Shown here: piece by piece, positions 20,054 through 29,917 of the stretch
Numbering within the stretch: position 1 is the stretch's first letter
How the letters are laid out: every line of letters starts with the position of its first letter
Source: Reyranella aquatilis
Lineage (GTDB): Bacteria > Pseudomonadota > Alphaproteobacteria > Reyranellales > Reyranellaceae
Direction: 5' to 3'
Length of the DNA: 64,000 nucleotides
NCBI RefSeq assembly: GCF_020880995.1
Contig: NZ_JAJISD010000001.1
Span: forward strand, 248,001 to 312,000
The notes under the pieces: model-generated
Databases searched by the model: none
The model's input: the letters and a program-made list of their open reading frames with translations, nothing else
What the model was told of the DNA's origin: nothing
Position numbers and translations under genes: made by a program

Positions 20054-21162
20054 TGTCCCTGCGCCCCCTCAAGCGAAACGGCATGAGCGACCAGTTCCCG
20101 ACGGCCCTTCTCGATTCGCTCTCCGAGGCGATCATCGTCGTCGAAGCCAGCGGCCTCATCCACTATGCCAACCTCTCGGCCGAGCAGTTCTTCGGTGTCG
20201 GCCGGGCGCGGCTGGTCGGACATCCGCTCAGCGAATTCATTCCCGAGGACACGCCGCTCTTCTCGCTGCTGGAACAGGTGCTGACGACCGGCGGCGCGGT
20301 GGCAGAGAACGGAGTCACGCTCTCATCGCCGCGCATCGGCACGCGCTTCTGCGCGCTGCGTCTGTCGCCGATCGTCGATAGCGACGGCCTGGTGGCCGTG
20401 TCGCTTGTCGAGCAGACCATAGCGCGCAATATCGACCGACAGATGTCGCACCGCAGCGCCGCCCGCTCGGTGAGCGCGCTGGCCGCCATGCTGGCGCACG
20501 AGGTGAAGAACCCGCTGTCGGGCATTCGCGGGGCGGCCCAGCTCCTCGAACAGTCCGTGCCGGACTCCGAACGCGAACTCACGGAGCTGATCTGCGAGGA
20601 GACCGACCGGATCGTTGCCCTGGTCGACCGGATGGAGGCCTTCGCCGACGGCCGGCCGATCGACCGAGGCCCGATCAACATCCATCAGGTCCTCAATCAT
20701 GTCCGCCGGCTGTCGCAGAACGGCTTCGGCAAGGGCGTGCGCTTCATCGAGACCTACGACCCATCGCTGCCCGACGTGCACGGCGACCGCGACCAGCTCA
20801 TCCAGGTGTTCCTCAACCTCGTGAAGAACGCCTGCGAGGCGCCGGGCGACACCGAGCGCGAGATCGAGTTGTCGACCGCCTACAGGCACGGTCTGCGCCT
20901 GGCCGTTCCCGGCCAGCAGACCCGCGTGAACCTGCCGCTGGTGGTTTCCGTGCGCGACAACGGTCGCGGGGTGTCCGACGAAATCCGCAGCCACCTGTTC
21001 GACGCCTTCGTCACCAACAAGCCGACCGGAACTGGCCTGGGTCTTGCTTTGGTCGCGAAGATCATCAACGACCACGGCGGCGCCATCGAGTTCGATAGCG
21101 AGCCCGGCCGCACATCATTCAGGGTCATGTTACCGCTTCAGTTCCCACAGGCCGCGCCATGA
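20053..21162 (+). CDS. ntrB: Nitrogen regulation sensor histidine kinase NtrB
   Basis: A 369-residue soluble kinase without transmembrane segments, as expected for NtrB, which responds to the PII protein and phosphorylates NtrC. A PAS domain spans about residues 15-125. The dimerisation/phosphotransfer helix has the phosphorylated His in [15 protein letters not shown]. The ATPase domain carries [11 protein letters not shown] (N box), VRDNGRGV (G1) and GTGLGLALV (G2). The ATG overlaps the dusB stop; a second ATG 30 bp later is also possible. The stop overlaps ntrC by 4 bp. Confidence 0.96.
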   Translation: MSLRPLKRNGMSDQFPTALLDSLSEAIIVVEASGLIHYANLSAEQFFGVGRARLVGHPLSEFIPEDTPLFSLLEQVLTTGGAVAENGVTLSSPRIGTRFCALRLSPIVDSDGLVAVSLVEQTIARNIDRQMSHRSAARSVSALAAMLAHEVKNPLSGIRGAAQLLEQSVPDSERELTELICEETDRIVALVDRMEAFADGRPIDRGPINIHQVLNHVRRLSQNGFGKGVRFIETYDPSLPDVHGDRDQLIQVFLNLVKNACEAPGDTEREIELSTAYRHGLRLAVPGQQTRVNLPLVVSVRDNGRGVSDEIRSHLFDAFVTNKPTGTGLGLALVAKIINDHGGAIEFDSEPGRTSFRVMLPLQFPQAAP

Positions 21163-22634
21163 GCGAAGGCACAACCATTCTCGTCGCCGACGACGATCGC
21201 GCCATCCGCACCGTCCTGCATCAGGCGCTCGGCCGGCAGGGTCACACGGTGCGCAGCACCGGAACCGCCTCGACACTCTGGCAGTGGATCCAGGAAGGCG
21301 AGGGGCAGCTGGTCATCACCGACGTGGTGATGCCCGACGAGAACGGCCTCGACCTCGTGCCGCGCATCCGCAAGCTGCGGCCCGACCTGCGCATCATCGT
21401 CATGAGCGCCCAGTCGACCCTGCTCACGGCGGTGCGCGCGACCGAGCGCGGCGCGTTCGAATATCTGCCCAAGCCCTTCGACCTGAACGAACTGATCTCG
21501 GTGGTGAACCGCGCGCTCTCCGCGCCGGCCGCCTCGATGCCGCGCACGGCCGCGCTGCCGGATGAGGGCGAGAGACTGCCGCTGATCGGCCGGTCGCCGG
21601 CGATGCAGGAAATCTACCGTACGCTCGCACGCCTGATGGCCACCGACCTCACGGTCATGGTCACGGGCGAGTCGGGCGCCGGCAAGGAGCTGGTCGCGCG
21701 CGCTCTGCATGATTACGGCAAGCGCCGGAAAGGCCCGTTCATCGCCCTCAACATGGCGGCGATCCCGCGCGAACTCATCGAGAGCGAGCTGTTCGGCCAT
21801 GAGCGCGGCGCCTTCACCGGTGCGGTCCAGCGCTCCGCCGGCAAGTTCGAGCAGGCCTCCGGCGGCACGCTCTTTCTCGACGAGATCGGTGACATGCCGC
21901 CCGAGGCCCAGACCCGCCTGCTGCGCGTGCTGCAGGAGGGTGAGTACATGACGGTCGGCGGCCGCACGCCGATCAAGGCGAACGTCCGCATCGTGGCGGC
22001 GACCCATCGCGACCTGCGCCGGCTGATCCAGCAGGGTCTGTTCCGCGAGGATCTCTACTACCGCCTCAACGTCGTGCCGATCCGCCTGCCGCCGCTGCGC
22101 GAGCGGCTGGACGACATTCCCGAACTCGCCAATCACTACCTGCAGGCCGCGACGACCGACGGGTTGCCGACCAAGGTCCTGTCGCCCGAAGCGATGGCGC
22201 GCCTGAAGCAGCATCGCTGGCCGGGCAACGTGCGCGAGCTCGTCAATCTGGTGCGCAGGTTGTCGGCGCTCTATTCCGAGGAGATCATCGGCGTCGAGAC
22301 CATCGAGGCCGAGCTGGCGGACGCCATGTCGGCCGTGGAACCCGCGTCTTCGCCCGCCGACATGCCCGACGACGTCTCGCTGGCCGATGCCGTCGACCGT
22401 CACCTCCAGTCGATGTTCGCCGCCCATGGCGACCGGCTGCCGCCCGACGGCATGTACGATCGTGTCATTTCAGAGGTCGAGCGCCCGTTGCTGGCGCTGG
22501 CGCTGGGGGCGACCCGCGGGAATCAGTTGCGCGCGGCCCGTCTCCTGGGGCTCAATCGCAATACGTTGCGCAAGAAGATAAAGGACCTCGACGTCCCCGT
22601 GGTTCGCACGCCGCAGGTTCGCCGAGGCGGGTGA
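21159..22634 (+). CDS. ntrC: Nitrogen regulation response regulator NtrC
   Basis: A 491-residue sigma-54-dependent activator. The receiver domain (1-120) has the acidic pair in ADDDRA and the phosphoacceptor in [12 protein letters not shown]. The AAA+ domain (about 145-375) has Walker [15 protein letters not shown], the sigma-54-contacting loop GAFTGA and Walker [13 protein letters not shown], all intact. The C-terminal Fis-type HTH is [20 protein letters not shown]. It is translationally coupled to ntrB (ATGA overlap). Confidence 0.97.
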   Translation: MSEGTTILVADDDRAIRTVLHQALGRQGHTVRSTGTASTLWQWIQEGEGQLVITDVVMPDENGLDLVPRIRKLRPDLRIIVMSAQSTLLTAVRATERGAFEYLPKPFDLNELISVVNRALSAPAASMPRTAALPDEGERLPLIGRSPAMQEIYRTLARLMATDLTVMVTGESGAGKELVARALHDYGKRRKGPFIALNMAAIPRELIESELFGHERGAFTGAVQRSAGKFEQASGGTLFLDEIGDMPPEAQTRLLRVLQEGEYMTVGGRTPIKANVRIVAATHRDLRRLIQQGLFREDLYYRLNVVPIRLPPLRERLDDIPELANHYLQAATTDGLPTKVLSPEAMARLKQHRWPGNVRELVNLVRRLSALYSEEIIGVETIEAELADAMSAVEPASSPADMPDDVSLADAVDRHLQSMFAAHGDRLPPDGMYDRVISEVERPLLALALGATRGNQLRAARLLGLNRNTLRKKIKDLDVPVVRTPQVRRGG

Positions 22635-22638
22635 CCTC

Positions 22639-24870
22639 GTGACAGCTGCGCTGGGCGTTTCACGCTTGGGCGACAAGATGAGCAAGGTGCTGCGCAGCCT
22701 GTCAGGCCGCGTGGCCGCCGTCTCCCTGGCCATTCTCGCGATCGCCGCCGGCACGGCGACCTATGCCTGGCTGGCCGGCTTCGTGCCCGAGTCCTTCAGC
22801 ACGCGCGGCTGGATGACGGGCCTCCTGGTCGCCGACCTCGTCATCGCCATTGCCCTGGCGTCGGTCGTCGCCGTGCGTCTCACGCAGCTATGGCTCGACC
22901 GGCGGCGCGGCGCGGCGGGCTCGCGCCTGCACATGCGGCTGGTGCTGGTGTGCAGCGTCTTCACCATCACGCCGACGGTGATCGTCACCATCATCCTGTC
23001 GATGCTGGTGATCAGCCTCACCGATTTCGTCGTGAAACCCTCCCAGGCCTCCTACGAGGCCGCCCGTGCCATCGGCGAGCCGGTGCGACGCGCGCGCGAG
23101 CAGGAGATCCTGAACGACATCGAGGGCATCTCCAGTCCCCTGCAGGCGGAGGGCGTGGACGCACTGCGCGATCCGGCCGCGACCAAGGCGCTGCTGCAGC
23201 GATTGATCGAGGGGCGTCCCATCATCGAGGCGACGGTTCTCGATGCCGACAAGGGGGTGATCGCTCAGGCCAAGGCGCCCGACGCCGAGGGCATGGCCAA
23301 CCCGGTGCCGCCCGCGCAGTTCCTTTGGCAGGCGGTCAACCAGGCGCGGCCGGTGCAGTTCGAATCGCCGACCGGTGCCTACTTCGTGATGCAGCTCTTC
23401 GTCGGCGAGCCCCTGTTCCTGGCGACCGGCCATGCCGTCGACCTGCGCGTCGTCGACTACATCAAGAGCATCGAATTCGCGGGCTCCTTCTACTCGCAGA
23501 TCGAATCGGCGCTGCGGCGCAGCCAGCTCATCCTGTTCGTGGTCTGCGGCGCCATCGCCTTCCTCATGCTGCTGGCCGCCGTGTGGCTGGCCATCCTGTT
23601 CGCCTCGCGCCTCACCGAGCCGATCGGCGGACTGATGCAGGCGGCCGAGAAGGTGCGCGGCGGCGATCTCAGCGCCCGCGTCGAGGAGGGGCCGCCCAAC
23701 GACGAGCTGGGCCAGCTCGCGCGCTCGTTCAACCGCATGGCCAGCCAGATCGAGCAGCAGCGCGGCGAACTGGTTCATGCCAACACCGAACTCGACACGA
23801 GGCGCCGGCTCACCGACGCGGTTTTGGCCGGTGTCTCCGCGGGTGTCCTGAGCGTAGACGGCGAGGGCATCGTGATGCGCTCCAACCGCTCCGCGCTCAA
23901 CCTTCTGGCGCTGCCCGAGGACGGCGTTCTGGGGCGGCCGCTGATTTCGGTCATGCCCGAGCTGGCGCCGCTGGTCGCACAGGCGGCGGAGCGTCCCGAC
24001 CGGATGACACAGGGCCAGGTCGAGATCCTGCAGCGCGGCTCACGGCAGATTCTGCTGGTGCGGATCAGCGCCGCCACGGGTGCTGGCTATGTGGTCACCT
24101 TCGACGATGTCACCGACCTGATGTCGGCGCAGCGCATGGCGGCATGGGGCGATGTCGCCCGGCGCATCGCGCACGAGATCAAGAACCCGCTGACGCCGAT
24201 CCAGCTTTCGGCCGAGCGGCTGAAGCGCCGCTATCTCAAGCAGATCAAGGAGGACCCCGAGACCTTCACGATGTGCACCGAGACCATCATCCGGCAGGTC
24301 GGCGACATCGGCCGCATGGTCGACGAGTTCTCGTCCTTTGCGCGCATGCCGCGGCCGACCGTGAAGGAAGAGGATGCCAAGGAGATGTGCCAGCAGGCGC
24401 TGTTCCTGCAGCGCAACGGCAACCCGGATCTGCACTACACGGCGAACCTGCCGGCCCATCCGGTGCCGCTGAACTGCGACCGCCGCCAGGTCTCGCAGGT
24501 GCTGACCAACATCTTGAAGAATTCGGCGGAGGCGATCGAGGGCCGGGACGAGCGGCCGGACGCGCCTTTGCCACAGGGCGAGATCGTCCTGTCGCTGATC
24601 GAGGATGCCGCCGGCCTTCGGATCGTCGTCGAGGACAATGGACGCGGACTGCCCAAGGAAGGGCGCGAACGGCTCACCGAGCCGTACATGACGACCCGCG
24701 CCAAGGGCACCGGCCTCGGCCTCGCGATCGTGAAGAAGATCATGGAAGACCATGGCGGGTTCCTGGCGCTCGAGGATCGCGAGGGTGGCGGGGCCCGCAT
24801 CAGTCTGGTATTCCGGCGAGACGCGAAGGAAATCGCGTCGGCCGGCGCTCACGCGACAGCCGCACAATGA
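22639..24870 (+). CDS. ntrY: Membrane sensor histidine kinase NtrY
   Basis: A 743-residue kinase of the NtrY/NtrX pair. Three transmembrane segments lie in the first about 140 residues, then a periplasmic region, a fourth helix (about 295-320, QLILFVVCGAIAFLMLLAAV), a HAMP domain, a PAS domain, the phosphorylated His in RRIAHEIKNPLTPIQLSAER and a C-terminal ATPase (NILKNSAEA, VEDNGRGLP, GTGLGLAIV). The GTG at 22639 lies 4 bp after ntrC; an ATG at 22678 is an alternative. The pair is linked to nitrogen and redox/envelope control in alphaproteobacteria. Confidence 0.95.
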   Translation: MTAALGVSRLGDKMSKVLRSLSGRVAAVSLAILAIAAGTATYAWLAGFVPESFSTRGWMTGLLVADLVIAIALASVVAVRLTQLWLDRRRGAAGSRLHMRLVLVCSVFTITPTVIVTIILSMLVISLTDFVVKPSQASYEAARAIGEPVRRAREQEILNDIEGISSPLQAEGVDALRDPAATKALLQRLIEGRPIIEATVLDADKGVIAQAKAPDAEGMANPVPPAQFLWQAVNQARPVQFESPTGAYFVMQLFVGEPLFLATGHAVDLRVVDYIKSIEFAGSFYSQIESALRRSQLILFVVCGAIAFLMLLAAVWLAILFASRLTEPIGGLMQAAEKVRGGDLSARVEEGPPNDELGQLARSFNRMASQIEQQRGELVHANTELDTRRRLTDAVLAGVSAGVLSVDGEGIVMRSNRSALNLLALPEDGVLGRPLISVMPELAPLVAQAAERPDRMTQGQVEILQRGSRQILLVRISAATGAGYVVTFDDVTDLMSAQRMAAWGDVARRIAHEIKNPLTPIQLSAERLKRRYLKQIKEDPETFTMCTETIIRQVGDIGRMVDEFSSFARMPRPTVKEEDAKEMCQQALFLQRNGNPDLHYTANLPAHPVPLNCDRRQVSQVLTNILKNSAEAIEGRDERPDAPLPQGEIVLSLIEDAAGLRIVVEDNGRGLPKEGRERLTEPYMTTRAKGTGLGLAIVKKIMEDHGGFLALEDREGGGARISLVFRRDAKEIASAGAHATAAQ

Positions 24871-24902
24871 CCCGCCGTTCCATGCGGGCTGCTTGAAGTG
24901 AC

Positions 24903-26309
24903 ATGGCCCACGATATTCTGATCGTCGACGACGAACGCGATATCTGCACGCTGATCGCCGGCATCCTCGAGGACGAGGGCCACACCGCGCGGCGTGCCCA
25001 CAACAGTACCGAAGCGATCGAGGCCGTGCGGCAGCGCCGTCCCGCGCTCGTCATCCTCGACGTCTGGCTGCAGGGCAGCGAGCTCGACGGCCTGCAGATC
25101 CTCGAGGTCATCCGTCGCGAGGATCCGCCGATCCCGGTGGTGATGATCAGCGGCCACGGCACGATCGACACCGCCGTCTCGGCGATCAAGACCGGCGCCT
25201 ACGATTTCATCGAGAAGCCGTTCAAGGCCGACAGGCTGCTGCTGGTGGTCGACCGCGCGATCGAGGCCGACAAGCTGAAGCGCGAGAACCTGGCGCTGCG
25301 CCGCCGCGCCGGCGGCGAGGTGACGTTCGTCGGCTCGTCGAGCGACGCCGCCAACGTGCGCGCGCAGATCGAGCGGGTGGCGCCGACCGGCAGCCGCGTC
25401 CTCGTCACCGGCGCCTCCGGTTCGGGCAAGGAGACGGTGGCGCGCCTGATCCACCAGGGCTCCAAGCGTGCCGACGGCCCGTTCGTCGTGGTCAACTGCT
25501 CGACCCTGCCGGCCGAACGGCTGGAGATCGAGCTGTTCGGCACCGACGGCGAGACCGCCGCCGACACGCTGCGCGTCTCCGGCGCCTTCGAGATGGCGCA
25601 TGGCGGCACGCTGGTGCTGAAGGAAGTGGCCGACCTGCCGCTGCCGCTGCAGAGCCGGCTGGCGCGCCTGCTGCAGGAACAGTCCTATGCCCGCGACGGC
25701 GGCAAGACCAAGGTCGAGATCGACGTGCGTGTTCTGGCGACGACGGCGCGCGACCTGCAGGCGGAGATCGCCGCGGGCCGTTTCCGCGAGGAGCTCTTCC
25801 ACCGGCTGAACGTCGTCGGGCTGCGCGTGCCGCCGCTCAGTGAGCGCCGCGAGGACATTCCCGAGCTGGCGCAGGACCTGCTGAAGCGCGTCGCCGACGC
25901 GACCGGCCTGCCGCCCCGCACGATCGGCGAGGACACGCAGGCGGCGCTGCAGGGCCACGACTGGCCGGGCAACGTGCGCCAGCTGCGCAACGTCATCGAG
26001 CGGCTGCTGATCCTGGCGCCGCCGGGCGGCGCCCCGATCCGCGCCGACGTGCTGCCCAACGACGTCAGCGAGGACGCGCCCTCGGTGCTGCGCTGGGAGA
26101 AGGGCGGCGAGATCATGCAGCTGCCGCTGCGCGAGGCTCGCGAGGTGTTCGAGCGTGAGTACCTGCTGGCGCAGGTCACGCGGTTCGGCGGCAACATTTC
26201 ACGGACGGCGACCTTCGTCGGCATGGAGCGCTCGGCCTTGCATCGCAAGCTGAAGTCGCTCGGCCTGCACGGCGGGGTGCCCGAAGGCGGCGCCGAGCCG
26301 CCGGTCTGA
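24903..26309 (+). CDS. ntrX: Response regulator NtrX with degenerate ATPase motifs
   Basis: A 468-residue NtrC-family regulator paired with NtrY. The receiver domain has VDDERD and the phosphoacceptor in LVILDVWLQG. The AAA+ domain keeps Walker A (TGASGSGKETVARL), but Walker B reads GGTLVLKEVADLP, with Lys in place of the usual Asp. The GAFTGA loop is absent: FGTDGETAADTLRVSGAFE stands where NtrC has [11 protein letters not shown]. The arginine-containing WPGNVRQLRN and a C-terminal Fis-type HTH (GGNISRTATFVGMERSALHR) remain. It therefore probably binds DNA under phospho-control without activating sigma-54. Confidence 0.95.
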   Translation: MAHDILIVDDERDICTLIAGILEDEGHTARRAHNSTEAIEAVRQRRPALVILDVWLQGSELDGLQILEVIRREDPPIPVVMISGHGTIDTAVSAIKTGAYDFIEKPFKADRLLLVVDRAIEADKLKRENLALRRRAGGEVTFVGSSSDAANVRAQIERVAPTGSRVLVTGASGSGKETVARLIHQGSKRADGPFVVVNCSTLPAERLEIELFGTDGETAADTLRVSGAFEMAHGGTLVLKEVADLPLPLQSRLARLLQEQSYARDGGKTKVEIDVRVLATTARDLQAEIAAGRFREELFHRLNVVGLRVPPLSERREDIPELAQDLLKRVADATGLPPRTIGEDTQAALQGHDWPGNVRQLRNVIERLLILAPPGGAPIRADVLPNDVSEDAPSVLRWEKGGEIMQLPLREAREVFEREYLLAQVTRFGGNISRTATFVGMERSALHRKLKSLGLHGGVPEGGAEPPV

Positions 26310-26326
26310 GCAGGAGAGAGGGCGTC

Positions 26327-27190
26327 ATGGCGCGTTATGCCTATGTCAACGGTCGCTACGTCGAGCATCGCGAGGCCAGCGTCCACATCGAGGATCGCGG
26401 CTACCAGCTGGCCGACGGCGTCTACGAGGTCGTGGGCGTGCGCGACGGCAAGCTGATCGACGAGAAGCCGCACATCGACCGTCTCGACCGCTCGCTGAAG
26501 GAGCTGCGCATCGACTGGCCGGTGTCGCGCAACACGCTGGGTTTCATCATCCGCGAGCTGATGCGCAAGAATCGGCTGCGCGACGGCCTGGTCTACATGC
26601 AGGTGACGCGCGGCGTGTCGCGGCGCGACCACGGTTTCCCCACGACGCCGGTGAAGCCCGCGCTGGTGCTGACGACCAAGGCGACCAAGCATATCGTGGC
26701 CGATGCCGGTTCCGGCGTCGCGGTGAAGAGCATGCCAGACATCCGCTGGGAGCGTTGCGACATCAAGACGGTGGCGCTGCTGCCCAACGTGCTGGCCAAG
26801 CAGGCCGCGCGCGAGGCCGGGGCCTACGAGGCGTGGCTGCTGGACGACAAGGGCTGCATCACCGAGGGCGCCTCGACCAATGCCTGGATCGTGACGCAGG
26901 ACGGCGAACTGGTGACGCGCCAGACCGACAACGGCATCCTCTCCGGCATCACCCGCAGCTCGCTGAAGACGATCTGCAACTCGCTGCAGCTCAAGCTGGT
27001 CGAGCGGCCGTTCAGCCTCGAGGAGGCGAAGAAGGCCAAGGAAGCCTTCATCACCAGCGCGACCTCCTTCGTGACGCCGGTGGTGAAGATCGACGGCGAG
27101 AAGGTGGGCGACGGCAAGGTCGGCGCCACGGCGCGCCGGCTGCGCGAGGAATATGTCCGCTTCTCCGAGGCGGGAGAGGCCGTGACGTGA
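26327..27190 (+). CDS. dat: D-amino acid aminotransferase (class IV, PLP)
   Basis: A 287-residue class IV PLP aminotransferase. HIEDRGYQLADGVYEVVGV is the typical N-terminal block; the PLP lysine is in CDIKTVALLPNVLAKQ, and the cofactor phosphate loop is in CITEGASTNAWIV and NGILSGITRSS. D-alanine transaminase is the closest reading; branched-chain aminotransferase-like activity cannot be excluded. It follows ntrX by 17 bp and couples to the next gene by a 4-bp overlap. Dat-like genes commonly sit between ntrX and hfq in this class. Confidence 0.9.
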   Translation: MARYAYVNGRYVEHREASVHIEDRGYQLADGVYEVVGVRDGKLIDEKPHIDRLDRSLKELRIDWPVSRNTLGFIIRELMRKNRLRDGLVYMQVTRGVSRRDHGFPTTPVKPALVLTTKATKHIVADAGSGVAVKSMPDIRWERCDIKTVALLPNVLAKQAAREAGAYEAWLLDDKGCITEGASTNAWIVTQDGELVTRQTDNGILSGITRSSLKTICNSLQLKLVERPFSLEEAKKAKEAFITSATSFVTPVVKIDGEKVGDGKVGATARRLREEYVRFSEAGEAVT

Positions 27191-27843
27191 GCCGGCCCGC
27201 GGGCCTGCAGCCTCCGCGCGCGGTGCTGTTCGACTGGGACAACACGCTGGTCAACACCTGGCCCACGATCGTGGAGTGCTACCGCGACACCTTCACTGCA
27301 CTCGGTCTGCCCCCCTGGACTGCGGCCGAAGTGCAGGACCGGGCGCACGGCTCGTTGCGCGAGCTGTTCCCGACGCTGTTCGGCCCGCGCGCGGCCGAGG
27401 CGGAGAAGGTGTTCTACGAGACGTTCCTGCGCATCCACCTGGAGCGGCTGGAACCGCTGGACGGTGCCGCCGACCTGCTGGCGCACTGCCACGCCAGGGG
27501 CTGCTACGTGGCGATCGTCAGCAACAAGGTCGGCCATAACCTGCGGGCCGAGGTGGCCCATCTCGGCTGGGGCCAATGGATCGCCAAGGCGGTGGGCGCG
27601 CGCGACGCCCCCCGCGACAAACCAGCACCCGACCCCATCTACCTGGCGCTCGACGGCACGGGAATTGCCCCTGACGAAAGCGTGTGGATGGTGGGAGACA
27701 CCCAGGCCGATCTCAAGAGTGCGCATGCGGCGGGGTGTCTTCCAGTCCTGGTGGGTGGCGCGGAGCAATTGACTGCGGCGCTCCTCGAACATCCGCCGAA
27801 GCTGCGCGCGCGTAATTGTCATGAGTTGGTGGCATTGCTTTGA
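27187..27843 (+). CDS. HAD-family hydrolase (phosphoglycolate phosphatase-like)
   Basis: A 218-residue haloacid-dehalogenase phosphatase. Motif I is FDWDNTLVNTW (nucleophile Asp, acid Asp), motif II IVSNK, motif III lysine RDKPAPDP and motif IV WMVGDTQADLKSA. A small alpha-helical cap lies between motifs I and II. The GTG start overlaps the dat stop (GTGA). The substrate is unknown; metabolite repair or a small phosphoester is typical. Confidence 0.88.
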   Translation: MSRPAGLQPPRAVLFDWDNTLVNTWPTIVECYRDTFTALGLPPWTAAEVQDRAHGSLRELFPTLFGPRAAEAEKVFYETFLRIHLERLEPLDGAADLLAHCHARGCYVAIVSNKVGHNLRAEVAHLGWGQWIAKAVGARDAPRDKPAPDPIYLALDGTGIAPDESVWMVGDTQADLKSAHAAGCLPVLVGGAEQLTAALLEHPPKLRARNCHELVALL

Positions 27844-27862
27844 GACCAACCTCCCCTATATT
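27835..27862 (+). promoter_or_regulatory. Predicted hfq promoter
   Basis: TTGCTT (27835-27840) and TATATT (27857-27862) are separated by 16 bp at the end of the HAD gene. The predicted start near 27870 gives an hfq leader of about 80 nt. The -10 is good and the -35 weak. Confidence 0.4.
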
Positions 27863-27873
27863 TGAGGCAACTC

Positions 27874-27897
27874 GGTAGCGGGGAGGGACCCCGTACC
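27874..27897 (+). other. Strong hairpin near the 5' end of the predicted hfq leader
   Basis: GGTA-G-CGGGG pairs with CCCCG-TACC around AGGGA with a single bulged G. It lies 54 bp before the hfq ATG and has no T tract, so it is more likely an mRNA 5' structure than a terminator, although attenuation of read-through from the HAD gene is possible. Confidence 0.5.
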
Positions 27898-27950
27898 TTC
27901 TGAACTGGCGACCCCTCGGAAGCCGGCTGCCCAGCAAGAGGCCAAGAAAT

Positions 27951-28196
27951 ATGAGCGAAAAGGCACAGAACGTTCAGGACGTCTTCCTGAACCACCTTCG
28001 GAAGAACAAGACTCCGGTCACGATCTTCCTCGTGAACGGCGTGAAGCTGCAAGGCATCGTCACGTGGTTCGACAACTTCTCGGTGCTGCTGCGCCGCGAT
28101 GGTCACTCGCAGCTTGTCTACAAGCATGCGATTTCGACCATCATGCCCGTGACCCCGGTGCAGCTGTTCGACGGAGACAAGGCCGACGCAGGCTGA
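27951..28196 (+). CDS. hfq: RNA chaperone Hfq
   Basis: An 81-residue Sm-like protein that forms a hexamer and pairs small RNAs with mRNAs. Sm1 includes [24 protein letters not shown], and Sm2 ends in the family signature [10 protein letters not shown]. Lysines and histidine in this segment form the proximal RNA face. The length matches alphaproteobacterial Hfq, which lacks the long C-terminal tail of enterobacteria. hflX starts 2 bp after the stop. Confidence 0.98.
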   Translation: MSEKAQNVQDVFLNHLRKNKTPVTIFLVNGVKLQGIVTWFDNFSVLLRRDGHSQLVYKHAISTIMPVTPVQLFDGDKADAG

Positions 28197-28197
28197 T

Positions 28198-29556
28198 TTG
28201 ATCGACGAATTCGACGAAGACGAGCAGGAAAAGCGCAGCCGCAAGCCGTTGGAAACCGCGCGCCCCGCGACGGTGGCTGCGGTCGTGTGTCCCTATACGG
28301 CTGGCCCGCGCGGTCGCGGCAGCGATCGTGACAGTCAGGCCAAGCTCGAGGAAGCCGTGGGCTTGGCCCGCGCCATCGATCTCGACGTGCGCCTGGCGCA
28401 GGTCGCGCCGCTGCGCCAGGTCACGCCGGCGACGCTGATCGGCAAGGGCGTGGTGGCGCGCATCGCCGCCGCGGTCGAGGAAATGGGCATCGGCCTGGTC
28501 GTGGTCGACGACAAGCTCACCCCGGTGCAGCAGCGCAACCTGGAGAAGGCCTGGCAGACCAAGGTCATCGACCGCACCGGCCTGATCCTGGAGATCTTCG
28601 GCGCGCGTGCGCGTACCCATGAAGGCCGGCTGCAGGTCGAACTGGCGGCGCTCGACTATCAGCGCGGCCGTCTGGTGCGGTCGTGGACCCATCTCGAACG
28701 CCAGCGCGGCGGCTTCGGCTTCCTGGGCGGCCCCGGCGAATCGCAGATCGAGATCGACCGCCGCCTGATCGGCGAGCGCATCGTGCGCATCAAGCGCGAC
28801 CTCGAGGCGGTGCGCAAGACGCGCGAGATCAACCGCGCCGGCCGCAAGAAGGCACGGCTGCCGACGGTGGCGCTGGTCGGCTACACCAACGCCGGTAAGT
28901 CGACGCTGTTCAATCGCCTGTCCGGCGCCGACGTGATGGCCAAGGACCTGCTGTTCGCCACGCTCGACCCGACGATGCGGTCGATCAAGCTGCCCAACGG
29001 CAAGGGCTGCGTGATCTCCGACACGGTGGGCTTCGTCTCCGATCTGCCGACGCATCTGGTCGCGGCGTTCCGCGCCACCCTGGAAGAGGTGATCGAGGCC
29101 GACCTGATCGTGCACGTGCGCGACATTTCCCATCCCGACACCGAGCAGCAGCGCGCCGACGTCGAGGACGTGCTGCGCGAGCTCGGCGCGCTGGAGGAAG
29201 GGGCGGGACGTCCCTTCATCGAGGCGCTGAACAAGATCGATGCCCTGCCGGCGGATCTCCGGCAGGTGCTGGAGACGCGGACCGCCACGGGCGCCGAGCG
29301 CGCCCGCCAGTATCCGGTCTCGGCGCTGACCGGCGAGGGCGTGGACCACCTCATGAACGCCGTTGCCGACCTGCTGGGCGCCGCCGGCGAGGCACGCGAA
29401 GTCTCAGTGCCGCTCTCGGACGGTGCGACAATCGCCTGGCTCTACCGCCATGGCGAAGTCCGCAGCCGCCGCGACGAGGGCGAAACCGCCTGGCTGACAG
29501 TCGCCCTGGACGAGGCCACGGCGGCCCAGTTCGAGCGCCGCCAGCAGGCGCGTTGA
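28198..29556 (+). CDS. hflX: Ribosome-associated GTPase HflX
   Basis: A 452-residue GTPase that binds the 50S subunit and can split stalled ribosomes. The N-terminal domain includes the glycine-rich [19 protein letters not shown]. GTPase motifs are GYTNAGKST (G1), [10 protein letters not shown] (G3) and LNKIDALP (G4). The start is TTG at 28198, 2 bp after hfq; the predicted N-terminus is acidic (DEFDEDEQE). hfq-hflX coupling is widely conserved. The groES promoter lies across its stop codon. Confidence 0.96.
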   Translation: MIDEFDEDEQEKRSRKPLETARPATVAAVVCPYTAGPRGRGSDRDSQAKLEEAVGLARAIDLDVRLAQVAPLRQVTPATLIGKGVVARIAAAVEEMGIGLVVVDDKLTPVQQRNLEKAWQTKVIDRTGLILEIFGARARTHEGRLQVELAALDYQRGRLVRSWTHLERQRGGFGFLGGPGESQIEIDRRLIGERIVRIKRDLEAVRKTREINRAGRKKARLPTVALVGYTNAGKSTLFNRLSGADVMAKDLLFATLDPTMRSIKLPNGKGCVISDTVGFVSDLPTHLVAAFRATLEEVIEADLIVHVRDISHPDTEQQRADVEDVLRELGALEEGAGRPFIEALNKIDALPADLRQVLETRTATGAERARQYPVSALTGEGVDHLMNAVADLLGAAGEAREVSVPLSDGATIAWLYRHGEVRSRRDEGETAWLTVALDEATAAQFERRQQAR

Positions 29557-29582
29557 CACCCGGCGGGCGCACTTCCTATAAG
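29553..29582 (+). promoter_or_regulatory. Predicted sigma-70 promoter of the solitary groES
   Basis: A perfect TTGACA (29553-29558) overlaps the hflX stop codon. TATAAG (29577-29582) lies 18 bp further. A predicted start near 29589 gives a leader of about 36 nt. No CIRCE heat-shock repeat was found. Confidence 0.6.
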
Positions 29583-29624
29583 CGGCAAAATTTCGAACAC
29601 CAACCTCAGGACGAAGGAAACACC

Positions 29625-29912
29625 ATGAGTTTCAAGCCCTTGCACGATCGTATTCTGCTGAAGCCGGTGGCCGCCGAGACCCGCACCAAGGGTGGGCTGA
29701 TCATTCCCGACACGGCCCAGGAAAAGCCGATGCAGGGCAAGGTCGTCGCGGTCGGCAAGGGCCGCCGCCTCGAGGACGGCCGCCTGCAGGAGCTGGGCGT
29801 CAAGGTCGGCGACACGGTTCTGTACGGCAAGTGGTCCGGCACAGAGGTCAAGCTGGCCGGCGAGGACCATGTGATCCTGAAGGAAGAGGACCTCTTCGGC
29901 GTCGTCGGCTGA
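29625..29912 (+). CDS. groES: GroES-family co-chaperonin without adjacent groEL
   Basis: A 95-residue Cpn10. It opens [20 protein letters not shown], has the mobile-loop region [22 protein letters not shown], and ends [31 protein letters not shown]. The ATG at 29625 follows AAGGAA and matches the conserved N-terminus. GroES is normally followed by groEL; here an inositol-phosphatase-family gene starts 5 bp after the stop. This is therefore probably an extra copy, with the main groESL elsewhere in the genome. Confidence 0.93.
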   Translation: MSFKPLHDRILLKPVAAETRTKGGLIIPDTAQEKPMQGKVVAVGKGRRLEDGRLQELGVKVGDTVLYGKWSGTEVKLAGEDHVILKEEDLFGVVG

Positions 29913-29917
29913 GGCCG

